Shown here: one piece after another, positions 26,346 through 37,565 of the stretch | Numbering within the stretch: the first letter of the stretch is position 1 | Layout: every line of letters begins with the position of its first letter | Assembly: GCF_001679645.1 (NCBI RefSeq) | Contig: NZ_LRUN01000035.1 | Location: forward strand, 62,001-126,000 | Source: Pseudomonas bananamidigenes | Lineage (GTDB): Bacteria; Pseudomonadota; Gammaproteobacteria; Pseudomonadales; Pseudomonadaceae | Direction: 5' to 3' | DNA length: 64,000 bases | The notes under the pieces: generated by a model | Database searches by the model: none | The model's input: only the letters and a program-made list of their open reading frames with translations | What the model was told of the DNA's origin: nothing | Position numbers and translations under genes: made by a program

Positions 26346-28252
26346 GTAGGCGACACCTTGTGTTTGAACGTGCTCAATGTGTGAGCGATGGCGTCGATGT
26401 CCAGCGCAGCGATCTCGAAGATCCGCACGGCCTGTCGGTCGGCGTGCCAACGGTCGCGTTCCGCACCCAGGCCTTCGAAGATCTGCGTCGCCAGCACCGG
26501 CATCGCCGGATACAGGCAATACGCCAGGGATTGCCAGGCGTGCAGCATCAGCGCGATCCTGGTGCGCAACGCATTGCGGTCGTCGCGCCAGGCGTGGCTT
26601 TGCGTGGTGTAGTCAGCGATCACCTCAAGCAGATAAACGATCCTGCGCACCGCTGCGTGCGGCGCATGACTGGCGTAGTGTTCAAGGCAGTCGTCCATCG
26701 CCGCATTCAGTTCGCGGTAGAACGCCACGTCCTGCCGCAACCAGGGGCCGGCTTCGATGCAGCCGTCGGCAAAATGCCCGATCAGTTCGCGGCCATTGGC
26801 GAACACATCGGTCAACGACTGTACGAAACGCCCGGTGAACTCGTTGAAGGCTTCGCGGCGAAAATTGCTTTCGCTGGTCGGGCTGAGGATCTGACAGAGA
26901 TACAGACGCACCAGATCCGCCGGATACGTCTGCAGGAATTCGCTGGCCCAGATCGCATGGTTGGCGCCGGTGGAGAACTTCCGGCCGTCCAGCAGACTGA
27001 ACTGGTTGATCACCGCGACAGGCAATTGTTGAGGGGCCACACCGAGCACTTTCAGCACATACGGCAGCAGGATCCCAGAACCACAGAGGTTGTCGACGCC
27101 GCAGAAAAACAGATGCCCGGTTGCCGACGGATAACGCGAAAGGCCGAAAAACGAGCGCAGGGCGCGCTCCATGACCACCGTCAGCACCTGCTCTCCCTTG
27201 ACCGGCACGCCGCGCCCCCGCAAGGACGAAACCGGGATATCGCCCAGCGCACCGTCCTTGAGGTACTGCTGCAAACGGTCATAACAGATCCGGCTCGCCA
27301 CGGTATTGTGGCTGTACATCTGTGCTGCGAGTTCGCCGATGACGGCTTGATCGAGCCGCAGGTAAAGCCGCGCCACCGGCCGGCGCACGAGTTTCTCCCG
27401 GGTGACCGAATGGAACGGCTCGATCAGTTTGCATTCGTCCTGATACAACCCGCAGTTCTCGCACTCCATGCCGATGGTCGAAGCCCGGCAGTGCGGGCAC
27501 TGACCGGCCACATAGCTCTCACAGATGAATTGCCCGGACGCTTCGCTGTAGGGGTGCTCGACGATCCGCTCGGACAGATAACCGGACTCCAGCAACAGAC
27601 CGAGGAAGCGCTCCTTGACCGCCGCGAAATCCGGCGAATCCGGCACGTGAGGCAGGAACGCGTCGTACTCGACCTGGAACGACTGAAGATCGTTCACGAT
27701 GACGCTTTCACAACTCTCCACCAGCCCCGTGTAAGTGGTGCCACGGGCAATCGCGGTCTTGTCGATGTGATTGGTGTGCCCGTAGGTGCCGCAGTAGGCA
27801 AACGCATCGGTGCCGGTCAGTTCGCAGCAGCGCTTGAAAACGTCCGCCAGCAGATAGGCCCCCGATAAATGTCCGAGATGCAACGGACCATTGGGCGTCG
27901 GAAACGCCGTCTCGATCAACAGATGACCGTCGTCGGGCATGGCAGCCCTTTCCCGGTCGGCGAGCGCCGCGTGATCGACGTGCCAATAGGACGTGAAACG
28001 CAATGCCTCACCGCTGCGGTTTTCCACGGTGTGAGCTTCAAAAGGCTGGAATTCGACATGATCTCCGGCGCGTATCGTGAATTGTCGACTGCCGGACGTC
28101 AGCACGCCTTCGCCACTCAGGACCTTCCAGCATTCGCTGTCATGGTGATTGTGGATGCGGGTGCTTTGCGACGGTGCCACGGTGATGTCCCGTGCGTTCA
28201 TCTGCCCGGACGACACATCGAAGGACGCCGGGAAAGTGCGGGTGATCTTCAT
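26342..28252 (-). CDS. Cupin/methionyl-tRNA-synthetase-like fusion, putative hydrazine (N-N) synthetase
   Basis: A 636-residue two-domain protein. The cupin (residues about 15-95) has both motifs intact: H34-N-H36-x3-E40-x6-G47 and P70-x3-H74-x3-N78, giving a complete metal site. Residues about 110-630 are a class I synthetase related to MetRS, with H125-L-G-H128 (HIGH), a zinc knuckle C252/C255/C264/C267 and a KMSKS equivalent, K425-F-S-T-G. A true MetRS has no cupin. This fusion is the family of Spb40 (s56-p1) and the triacsin enzyme Tri28, which join an amino acid to N6-hydroxylysine through an N-N bond. The lysine hydroxylase lies two genes upstream. The amino acid partner cannot be read from sequence. 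Confidence 0.9.
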   Translation of the reverse strand: MKITRTFPASFDVSSGQMNARDITVAPSQSTRIHNHHDSECWKVLSGEGVLTSGSRQFTIRAGDHVEFQPFEAHTVENRSGEALRFTSYWHVDHAALADRERAAMPDDGHLLIETAFPTPNGPLHLGHLSGAYLLADVFKRCCELTGTDAFAYCGTYGHTNHIDKTAIARGTTYTGLVESCESVIVNDLQSFQVEYDAFLPHVPDSPDFAAVKERFLGLLLESGYLSERIVEHPYSEASGQFICESYVAGQCPHCRASTIGMECENCGLYQDECKLIEPFHSVTREKLVRRPVARLYLRLDQAVIGELAAQMYSHNTVASRICYDRLQQYLKDGALGDIPVSSLRGRGVPVKGEQVLTVVMERALRSFFGLSRYPSATGHLFFCGVDNLCGSGILLPYVLKVLGVAPQQLPVAVINQFSLLDGRKFSTGANHAIWASEFLQTYPADLVRLYLCQILSPTSESNFRREAFNEFTGRFVQSLTDVFANGRELIGHFADGCIEAGPWLRQDVAFYRELNAAMDDCLEHYASHAPHAAVRRIVYLLEVIADYTTQSHAWRDDRNALRTRIALMLHAWQSLAYCLYPAMPVLATQIFEGLGAERDRWHADRQAVRIFEIAALDIDAIAHTLSTFKHKVSPT

Positions 28253-28270
28253 GGGGTCTGTACTCTCCGG

Positions 28271-29557
28271 TCAGGGGCGCGTGAGCATGGTTTCGTACAG
28301 CAGGCGCTCACTGCGCCGTACCTGTTCGTAGTCACGGGCAATCTGCCCGGAGTCGGCACTGACCATGTACAGATGTCCCGGTCGGTCATGACCCAGGGCG
28401 CGGTCGGTCTTGTGCAAACGGTCGCCCTTCGCCAAGCGGAACAGCACGCTGCGTACCGTCCCGATATCCAGCAGCAGGTTCAGGTCCGGCTCGCGCAGCA
28501 CGTCTCCGGTCATATCGGAAGCCAGGTACACCTTTCTGGCCGCCTTGGTGTGCGGATTCGCTCCGTTGATCCGTGTGCGGAATGCCTGGGGATCCAGCAT
28601 CGCGTCAGCCAGCAGCGAAAGCTGGGTGAGGCTGTGGGTGTCGTGCAACACCGAAAAATCGACATTGCCCGACAGGCGCGCAGCGACCTCGATCAGACAC
28701 GGTCCATCATCGGTCATGCGCATTTCGAAGTGGGCATTGCCGTAGCGAATCCCCAGCGCATCACAGACCCGGCCGGCGTAATCGGCCAATGAACGATGCA
28801 GTTCAGTCGCCGGGCTGATCAGGTCCGCATAGCTGTCGTTCGACGGCGCTTCATCGTTCAGGCGCACTTCTCCCCAGGCATCGCAGACGTAGTGATGCCC
28901 CTCCGAGGAGCAGGTGTTGACCAGGTACTGCTTGCCCGACAGGTACTCCTGGGCCAGCACTTTGGTGTAGCGGGAGCTGAAGTCATCGAAGATGCTTTTG
29001 GCGCCGAGAATGCGATCGAAAGCGTCGGCAATCTGCGCCCGCGTGTTGCAGTAATGCACACCATCAGTGTTGGCGCCGGCTTCGGGCTTGAGCACGATCT
29101 GGCCGCCGATGCGCTCATGGAACGCGCAGATCTGTTCCAGATCGTCGCTGAGCAACTGCCGGGCCGACTTCAGCCCATGCTGACGCAGCGTTTCATGCAT
29201 CAGGTATTTACTGCGGCGGGTGATACTTGATGCGCCGTCATTGCGCGGCACATCAAACATGGCGGCGAGCTTGTCCGCCAGCAGCACACACGGCTCACAC
29301 CCGGCGATCACCGCCCTCACATGCCGCCCCTTCAAACGAGCAACAAAATCCGCCGCCTCGGCCTCGGACGCCAGCACATGATGTTCGGTGTAATCCTGTC
29401 GATTGAACGTCGGCTTGAGAATCGGATGCTCCATGGCGTCGGCAGTGCACACATGAATGCAACTGAAGCCGAGCCCCTTGAACAGCGGGGCAATGTGGCG
29501 ACCGCTCGACAATCCACCGACGATGACGATGACATCCTTGTTGAATAATCGACTCAC
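28271..29557 (-). CDS. ATP-grasp domain carboxylate-amine ligase
   Basis: A 428-residue ATP-grasp enzyme. It has an N-terminal Rossmann-like pre-ATP domain (KDVIVIVGGLSSGRHIAPLF), an ATP-binding lysine region VLKPEAGANTDG (K157), an adenine-loop region AQEYLSGKQY (E204), and metal ligands in NAHFEM (E278) and LIEVAARLSGN (E290, N298). This is the BacD/carbamoyl-phosphate-like layout used to make amide bonds via acyl phosphates. The start is GTG at 29557, seven bases after AAGGA. It lies 18 bp before the fusion gene, so it may condense the hydrazino acid or its lysine adduct with an amine. Confidence 0.88.
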   Translation of the reverse strand: MSRLFNKDVIVIVGGLSSGRHIAPLFKGLGFSCIHVCTADAMEHPILKPTFNRQDYTEHHVLASEAEAADFVARLKGRHVRAVIAGCEPCVLLADKLAAMFDVPRNDGASSITRRSKYLMHETLRQHGLKSARQLLSDDLEQICAFHERIGGQIVLKPEAGANTDGVHYCNTRAQIADAFDRILGAKSIFDDFSSRYTKVLAQEYLSGKQYLVNTCSSEGHHYVCDAWGEVRLNDEAPSNDSYADLISPATELHRSLADYAGRVCDALGIRYGNAHFEMRMTDDGPCLIEVAARLSGNVDFSVLHDTHSLTQLSLLADAMLDPQAFRTRINGANPHTKAARKVYLASDMTGDVLREPDLNLLLDIGTVRSVLFRLAKGDRLHKTDRALGHDRPGHLYMVSADSGQIARDYEQVRRSERLLYETMLTRP

Positions 29558-29611
29558 GATTCAATCCTTGTAGATGAATGAAGGAATTACCTTTGCGGCG
29601 ACCCGGCAGCT

Positions 29612-30898
29612 TCAGCCGGTTTGAAGCGCTGCCCAATTGACGAAGGTGTCGGCACCCGGCGCCCGGCTGCGCGGCCGATTGAGGATCCGGTCGATAACGA
29701 TCTGCCCCCGCCACGCCGCCAGACTCAGGTTGGGGTCGGCGAGACCACGCTGGCCGCGCGCGGCGTTGAGCATGAAGATCTGCCGGTCGGCCGGACCCGA
29801 CCAGATCGCAGCGAAGTCGCGATCCACACGGATTTCCCCGCCCTCGCGTTCGAAGCGATGTTCGAGCGCGCCCAGGAACGGATGTCTGGCCGCACGAAAA
29901 CCGGTGGCCCACAGCAAGAGATCGGCTTCCAGCATCTCCTGGTCGTTGCAGCCCTGGTGCTGTGCGGCCAGTTTCCAGCAGTCCTGGTCTCGCCACACTT
30001 CACCCACACTGCGCGAGGGCATCAGGCGCACGACCATCGGCGAGTGTTCGATGTAACGCAGGGTGTAGATGCGCTGATAAATGCTGCGCAGCGTGTGCCC
30101 GGAAATACCGTCGCTGGCCAATTCATTGCGTTTGAGAAAAGCCTCGCGATAGCTCGCATCCTGGCTATAGAAAAAATCCGAATGGGCGGGCGTGAACAGG
30201 TCGTTGGCGAACGGTGAATCATCGATGGGCGAAAAGTTTTCCCTTCGCGACACCCACGACACCTCGCTCGGCGCCTCCTCGCCGGTTCGCCGCAACAATT
30301 CGAGAACGACTTCCGCCCCCGACTGGCCACCCCCGACCACCACAACCCGACGCCCCCCCGCCCGACGCGGTTTATCGGCGAAACGGTAAATATGAAAGTT
30401 GGATTCATCGTCGACATGCGGCCTTGCGAACTCGGGCAAGTACGGTTCGATACCGACCCCGACGACGATGTTTTTGCACAACGTCTGGCGACGGGAAGTC
30501 TGGACAACGAAATGCTGGCCGTCGAAATCGACGGCTTCCACGCTTTCGCCAAAGTGCACGTTCTGATTGGTGTGCGCGGCCCACTTCAGGTAATCCGCAA
30601 ACTCAAGACGGGAGATTTGCGCAAACTGCGCATTGAGAAATGGCAGCAACCGACCGTGCTGATGCAGGTACGAGACAAACGAAAACGGATTGGTCGGCTC
30701 AGTCAGGGTGACCAGATCCTTGAACATCGAAACTTGCAGGCACGCGTCCGGCAACATCATGCCGCTGTGCCAGGAAAACTCGGCTTTCTTCTCGAAGAAA
30801 ATATTGCGAACTTCACGCCGTCCGTGCAGTTGCGCCGCGATACTGAGATTCGACGGCCCGCAGCCAATACCCACGCAATCGTAAATCTCGTTTTCCAT
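29612..30898 (-). CDS. L-lysine N6-monooxygenase (SidA/IucD/PvdA family)
   Basis: A 428-residue flavin N-hydroxylase. The FAD site is GIGCGPSN (10-17), the NADPH site VVGGGQSGAE (187-196) and the family motif LWATGF (329-334), with the C-terminal DPNLSLAAWRGQIV. It oxidises the side-chain amine of lysine, or possibly ornithine, to the hydroxylamine with NADPH and O2. Pairing with the cupin/MetRS fusion favours lysine. The ATG at 30898 (GGAG nine bases upstream) is preferred over the ATG at 30913. It is the first gene of the minus-strand operon. There are no NRPS or IucA/C genes nearby, so a hydroxamate siderophore is unlikely. Confidence 0.9.
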   Translation of the reverse strand: MENEIYDCVGIGCGPSNLSIAAQLHGRREVRNIFFEKKAEFSWHSGMMLPDACLQVSMFKDLVTLTEPTNPFSFVSYLHQHGRLLPFLNAQFAQISRLEFADYLKWAAHTNQNVHFGESVEAVDFDGQHFVVQTSRRQTLCKNIVVGVGIEPYLPEFARPHVDDESNFHIYRFADKPRRAGGRRVVVVGGGQSGAEVVLELLRRTGEEAPSEVSWVSRRENFSPIDDSPFANDLFTPAHSDFFYSQDASYREAFLKRNELASDGISGHTLRSIYQRIYTLRYIEHSPMVVRLMPSRSVGEVWRDQDCWKLAAQHQGCNDQEMLEADLLLWATGFRAARHPFLGALEHRFEREGGEIRVDRDFAAIWSGPADRQIFMLNAARGQRGLADPNLSLAAWRGQIVIDRILNRPRSRAPGADTFVNWAALQTG

Positions 30899-32739
<1,841 letters not shown>

Positions 32740-32750
32740 GCCGGCTGACC

Positions 32751-32780
32751 GCAGCCGTGTCCTGATACGGACACGGCTGC
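32751..32780 (+). terminator. Hairpin after the argG-like gene
   Basis: A perfect 12-bp stem, GCAGCCGTGTCC / GGACACGGCTGC with loop TGATAC, starts 12 bp after the stop. There is no T tract. Confidence 0.7.
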
Positions 32781-32953
32781 GGCGTTCCGATCCCTTGCCG
32801 GAATATCTTTGAAATTCCTTCCGCCAAACGTGCCGGATCCGGACGTTATCGTGCAGGGCGCGGCCTCCCGGTTTCACCCGAGTGTGGCGCACATGCATTC
32901 ATCGACTTGACGGGGAACGACAGGGGCTGCCGTTTTGAGCGGGGCATCCATCA

Positions 32954-32989
32954 GAAACGGGAGCGAGCAGGCTCGCCCCCGCTGGTTTC
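32954..32989. repeat. Single REP-like hairpin after the exoprotein gene
   Basis: GGGAGCGAGC and GCTCGCCCCC form one REP-type hairpin, bracketed by GAAAC and GTTTC. It lies 13 bp beyond the end of the large exoprotein gene and may stop its transcript. Confidence 0.55.
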
Positions 32990-33001
32990 ACTGACGATGA
33001 A

Positions 33002-36000
33002 TCAGCCTTTTTCGTCGATCCCGGCTTGCAGGGACTGACTGCCCAGATGACCGCTCAGGGTCACCGGGCCGACCTTCAGGTTGCCGTTTTCAAGGGAAAC
33101 CTTCGGTGCGTTTTCTTCAGACTTGTGTGGCAGGTCCAGCCCGGCTTTCACGCCGTAGTCGCGGTTGCTCAGGTCGTTGCTGCTGACCTTCGAACCACCC
33201 AGATCGACCTTGCCTTCAGTGGCGGAAATCCGCGCGCCGGTCAGTTGCGTAGCGCCGCCGACGATGAGGTTTACACCTTGGCTTGCGCTGACGCCAGAAG
33301 CCTGCTTCACGCTGTCCTTGTGCGCGTATTCGCCTTCGGCTTTCAGTGTCGGCTTGTAGTCGGTGCCGGCCAATTTGCCTTTGTCGTCTGCAGGGGTCTT
33401 CTTGGCAGTCAGGCCCAGATCCACATCGACCTTGGCGTGGGTGCTGGAGTCCTGACGGCTCTCGACTGACAGATCGCCGGATACGTTGCCGCTGACGTTG
33501 CGCGCATCGATCCGCGCACCATTCAGGCTCGCATCACCCGCGCTGTTCAGCACCACAGTGTCAGCCTTGATCTGGCTGTTCTGCTGGGTGGTGCCTTGCA
33601 GGTAATCCACGCCCACCTTGGCCCCGGCATTGAAGCCGTGATCGCTGCTGACTTTTTCATCGGCGGCGGTCGGCATGCTTTTACTCAGATTGCCACCAGC
33701 GTTCAACGCAACGTTCCAGTTATTGCGGCTGTCGGTGGACTGCGCGGACTCCTGAACGAAACCGCCCTTCTGCGCGTCGATGCTGACGTTTGGCGCAGTG
33801 ACCTGAGTGCCTTGCAGGCGCACCGAATCACCGCTCAGCGCAAGGCCGTTCTGGCTGTTGAGCTGGCCACCGGTGAGGGTTTGCGTGTTCTCGTTGACCC
33901 GACCGATGTTGAAGTTGCCGCTGAGGTTGCCGCCCTGATCGTGGCTCTTCTCGCTGCTGCTCTTGCTGCCGCCCGCCTTCAGACCGCCGCCGAGATTACT
34001 GCCGTTGGCGACGTGGGTGTCGGTGGCCGCTTGCAGATCGAGTTTGCCGTCAGCCTTCAAGTCGATAGCGCCAGCGCTGTCGATCTTCGTGCCCTGCTGA
34101 ACCTGATTGCCACCGCTGCTCAGTTGCACCGGCCCGTTGCCACTGAGGCTGGCAACGTGCGCCTGGCTGTCGGTGGTCTGGTTGCCTTTGTGATCGAGCT
34201 GGAACCCGGCGCCGAGATCGACGTTGGTGCCATCGGTGCCCGGCAAGGTGCCGACGGTCAGTGAGCCGCTGCCCCGCAGGCTGGAGCTGTCGCTGCTCTG
34301 ACGGTCATCGGCCTGATTAAGGGCCAGATCGCCGCCGGTCTTGACGCTGACACCGCCCTGCCCGCCGTCGAAACGGCTGCCTTCGAACTGTGCATCATGG
34401 CCAACATTGATATTCACGCCTTGAGTGCCGGCATAACTGCCGACCACCGCCGTGGAGCTGTTCTTGCTCGACTGGCTGCTGCCGCCCGCGCCGCTGCCGG
34501 CCACGTTCACGTCTTCACCGGTCTTGGTGTAGACCCGCACATCGACCTTGGCATCCACCGAATTGTCGGTGCTGCTGCGGGTGTTGGTTGCGGCATCGGC
34601 CACCAGTTTGTCAGCGCTGATGTTCACCTTGCCGGCGCTGGCGTTGTACTGGGTGCCCTGATCATGCAGCGTGCCGCCGACCTTCACGTCCACGGTCTGG
34701 CCGTCGAACCGGCTGACCACGGCGTTGCTGCTCTGCTCGGTCTTGTCAGCGCTCGCATGACCGACCGCCACGTCGATACCGACGTTCGGCTGACCGAGAT
34801 TGGCCAGTGCGTCCTTGTCCGGCACCTTGCCGTCGAGCACATCTTTCACCGCGCCGGCAATCGGCCGGGCGATGTCTTTGTACTCGACGTTGGCGCCGAT
34901 GTCCGCCGACCAGTTGCTCTCCTTGTGGGTGCTGCTTTCGGTGTTGCTGGCGGCACGGTTGTCGACTTCGTTGGCGGCGACGTTCAGACCGTTGCCGGAC
35001 TTGAGCTGCGCGCCTTCGGTAGCGAGTTTGTCAGCGTTGATGTTCAGGCTGCCGCTGCTCTGCACACCGGTGGTTTGCGCGGTGGTTTTAGCGGTGATGT
35101 CTTGCGAGGTGCTGTGCGAGAAGTCCACACCGCTGCCCGCGCGGTCGAGGCCGCCGGTGTAGTAGAAACCACCGCCGGTGCTGCGGGTTTCGGTCGAGGT
35201 GGTGTGACTGTCCTGCTCGGCCAGCAGCGAGACATTCTTGCCGCTCAGCGTGGTGTCGCCGGCGGTGGACTTCACCTCGGCGCCCTTGAGCGTCACGTCA
35301 CCGCCCGCCTTCACTTGCACGCTGCCGCCGCTGAGGCTGGAACCCTGCTGCGTGAGGTCGTTGGCGGTGACGGTTTGCACCTTGTCTTCGTAATGCACGC
35401 CGGCACGATACTGCTCCGCCGTCTGCTCCTTGGCGTAGGCATCGAAACCACGAGTCTGTGTGCTGTTGCTGCTGTCATGGGTGTTCTGCGTGGAACGCAC
35501 GTTCACATCGCCCGCAGCATCCGCCGTCAGCGAACCACCGGCCTTGACTGTGGAACCGGCGACATCGATGTCTTTGGCGCTTTTGAGCTTGAGGTTGCTG
35601 TCAGAAGCCAGCTCGCTGCGCACCGTGGTGCTGTCCTTGCTGTTCTGCCGGGACTCGTCCTTGGTGATGCCGAAGAACTTGCTGTCCTTGTCGTGCTGGT
35701 TGCTGTGCGAAGTGTCCTGCACACCGTCGATAGTCAGCGAACCGTTGTCGCTGATCACGCTGGCGTCCTTGGCGCCACGCACCTGGCTGCCGCTGATACG
35801 CACATCGTCAGCCTTGACCACCAGTTTGCCGGCGGCGTTGATTTTGCTGCCCTGATGCTGGGTCTGGCCTTTATCGGCGTCGCCGGTCTTGCCGAAGAAA
35901 CCGCCGCCCACCAGATCACCGGAATAGCGATTGTCGCTGCTGCGGCTGGTGCGGGTCGCGGTGGTGATTTCCACTTGTTTTCCGGCCATTTGCAGGTCGC

Positions 36001-37471
36001 CGGCACTGGTCAGTTCAGCGCCTTCGGAGCGCAACAACGCAGCGGTTTGCAGGGCGATATTGCCGCCCTTCAACTGACTGGAGACGCTGCGCTGCTCTTC
36101 GCTGCTGCTGTCCCAATCGGCTTTCCACAGGTGTTTGCGGTGCTTGCCCTGATCGGTCTGAGTGTGGCTTTCCGTGGCGGCGGTCAAACGCAGATCGCCG
36201 CCGCTTTGCACGCTGAGGTTGTTCTTCGCGTCGACCTTGGCGGCTTTCAGTTCGGTGTCTTTGCCGGACGACAATTGCGCGTCGCGGCTGGCAACGATCT
36301 GGCTGCCGTGCTGGCGTGAATCGCTGTCGGTCCGGGTGCGCTCGTAGGTTTCCCAGGTGATGCCGATGGTGCTGTTGTTCCAGTTTTCGCGCTGTTCCTG
36401 AAGCTTGCGGCTTTCAACGGTGCTCAGGGTCAGATTGCGCTTGGCATCGACCTTCACGTCGCGGCCGCTGACGTCGGTGGCGGCCAGCGTCAGGTCCTTG
36501 CCGCTGTGCAGCCCGACATCGCCCTGGCTGCTGCGAATGCCGGCGCGGGTCACATCGAGGCTGTCCGGAATCGCCTGACCGCTGACGCTCAAGTCCCCAG
36601 CCGAACGGATCTGCACGCCGTCACGCCCGGCGACTTGCACCGCACCGACCTTCACACCCGCGCCTTCAGCGGTGCTGACGATGTTGATGCGCCCCGCCTG
36701 CATCGCGCCGAACAGGCTGGCGTCGATCCGCTGATCGGTGGTGTTGCCCGCCGGGTCCACGGCTTTCACCTGACCGCTGGCATAGTCGACCTGATTGCGC
36801 CCGACGGTGAGGTTCAGTTGGTCCCGCGCAGTGATCGCACCCTGGCTGTCGATGCGCGGCGCGATCAGGTTGATCGAGCCCTCACCGTTGCGCAGACCGC
36901 CGCCCTGAATCTGCAATTGACCGTTGGCGTCGCGGGTGCTGAGGGCTTGCAGTTTGCCGTCGTTCAGCTCGGGACGACCGACCACCAGATTGGCGTTCGG
37001 CGTGTTGATGAAGCTGCCGCCATTCACCGAAATGCCGTTCGGGTTGGCAAGCACATAGTCGGCGGCGCGCCCGAAGATTTCCTGGGCGCCGTTGATGGCC
37101 GACGGGTTGCGGCTGATCACTTCGTTGAGGATCACGCTCGCCGCCTGGCCCTGCAATTGCGGGTTGGCCGCCAGTTGTCCGGCGAGCTGGGATTGCCCGG
37201 CCTGCAAGGCGTTGTTCAGCACGAGGCCCTGACGGTCGACGTTGTAGTCGAGGAACTGGTTGTGCGACAGGCCCGAGCCATTGGGCGCAACGATGTTGAC
37301 GATGGGCACGCCGCCCTGGGTCTGCAACTGCGCGGTGCCGCCGGGGCCGGGTGCGACCACCACACCGCCGGCCATGGCGCCCGGCAGGTGAGCGGCCAGG
37401 AACAGGCTGGCGATGGCCCAGCGCAGTTTGCCTCGCGGGGAAAGATGAAACGCAAAGGTGTTCATTGGCAT
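33002..37471 (-). CDS. Filamentous haemagglutinin-type TpsA exoprotein
   Basis: A 1489-residue two-partner secretion substrate. After a signal peptide of about 34 residues comes the TPS domain (about 35-280), with GLSHNQFLDYNVDRQGLVLN and NPNGISVNGGSFINTPNANL. The remainder is haemagglutinin-type beta-helix repeats rich in Gly, Ser, Asp and Lys. No VENN motif, pretoxin domain or distinct C-terminal toxin is visible, and no immunity gene follows, so it looks like an adhesin or a short exoprotein rather than a CdiA toxin. The ATG at 37471 has GGAG eight bases upstream. It lies 94 bp after its transporter gene. Confidence 0.9.
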   Translation of the reverse strand: MPMNTFAFHLSPRGKLRWAIASLFLAAHLPGAMAGGVVVAPGPGGTAQLQTQGGVPIVNIVAPNGSGLSHNQFLDYNVDRQGLVLNNALQAGQSQLAGQLAANPQLQGQAASVILNEVISRNPSAINGAQEIFGRAADYVLANPNGISVNGGSFINTPNANLVVGRPELNDGKLQALSTRDANGQLQIQGGGLRNGEGSINLIAPRIDSQGAITARDQLNLTVGRNQVDYASGQVKAVDPAGNTTDQRIDASLFGAMQAGRINIVSTAEGAGVKVGAVQVAGRDGVQIRSAGDLSVSGQAIPDSLDVTRAGIRSSQGDVGLHSGKDLTLAATDVSGRDVKVDAKRNLTLSTVESRKLQEQRENWNNSTIGITWETYERTRTDSDSRQHGSQIVASRDAQLSSGKDTELKAAKVDAKNNLSVQSGGDLRLTAATESHTQTDQGKHRKHLWKADWDSSSEEQRSVSSQLKGGNIALQTAALLRSEGAELTSAGDLQMAGKQVEITTATRTSRSSDNRYSGDLVGGGFFGKTGDADKGQTQHQGSKINAAGKLVVKADDVRISGSQVRGAKDASVISDNGSLTIDGVQDTSHSNQHDKDSKFFGITKDESRQNSKDSTTVRSELASDSNLKLKSAKDIDVAGSTVKAGGSLTADAAGDVNVRSTQNTHDSSNSTQTRGFDAYAKEQTAEQYRAGVHYEDKVQTVTANDLTQQGSSLSGGSVQVKAGGDVTLKGAEVKSTAGDTTLSGKNVSLLAEQDSHTTSTETRSTGGGFYYTGGLDRAGSGVDFSHSTSQDITAKTTAQTTGVQSSGSLNINADKLATEGAQLKSGNGLNVAANEVDNRAASNTESSTHKESNWSADIGANVEYKDIARPIAGAVKDVLDGKVPDKDALANLGQPNVGIDVAVGHASADKTEQSSNAVVSRFDGQTVDVKVGGTLHDQGTQYNASAGKVNISADKLVADAATNTRSSTDNSVDAKVDVRVYTKTGEDVNVAGSGAGGSSQSSKNSSTAVVGSYAGTQGVNINVGHDAQFEGSRFDGGQGGVSVKTGGDLALNQADDRQSSDSSSLRGSGSLTVGTLPGTDGTNVDLGAGFQLDHKGNQTTDSQAHVASLSGNGPVQLSSGGNQVQQGTKIDSAGAIDLKADGKLDLQAATDTHVANGSNLGGGLKAGGSKSSSEKSHDQGGNLSGNFNIGRVNENTQTLTGGQLNSQNGLALSGDSVRLQGTQVTAPNVSIDAQKGGFVQESAQSTDSRNNWNVALNAGGNLSKSMPTAADEKVSSDHGFNAGAKVGVDYLQGTTQQNSQIKADTVVLNSAGDASLNGARIDARNVSGNVSGDLSVESRQDSSTHAKVDVDLGLTAKKTPADDKGKLAGTDYKPTLKAEGEYAHKDSVKQASGVSASQGVNLIVGGATQLTGARISATEGKVDLGGSKVSSNDLSNRDYGVKAGLDLPHKSEENAPKVSLENGNLKVGPVTLSGHLGSQSLQAGIDEKG

Positions 37472-37565
37472 AAAAAACTCTCCATGTAGTGCGGCATCAC
37501 GTTGCGCGTTGAGTTACAGGCCACGGCTGTCGCGCTCAGATCCGATGGCTGTTGTTCACTGACGT

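Noticed and set aside
26225..27868. 547-codon plus-strand frame across the cupin/MetRS gene
   Set aside because: The minus frame carries two complete enzyme domains; the plus frame has none.
26342..28252. Housekeeping methionyl-tRNA synthetase
   Set aside because: An N-terminal cupin, a divergent KMSKS region and placement with a lysine hydroxylase do not fit a translation enzyme.
29612..30898. Hydroxamate siderophore pathway based on the lysine hydroxylase near fecIRA
   Set aside because: No acetyltransferase, IucA/C-type synthetase or NRPS is present; the neighbouring cupin/MetRS fusion explains the hydroxylase better. Closeness to fec genes is probably chance.
34397..36319. 640-codon open frame opposite the exoprotein gene
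   Set aside because: It mirrors repetitive haemagglutinin sequence and has no ribosome site or domain.
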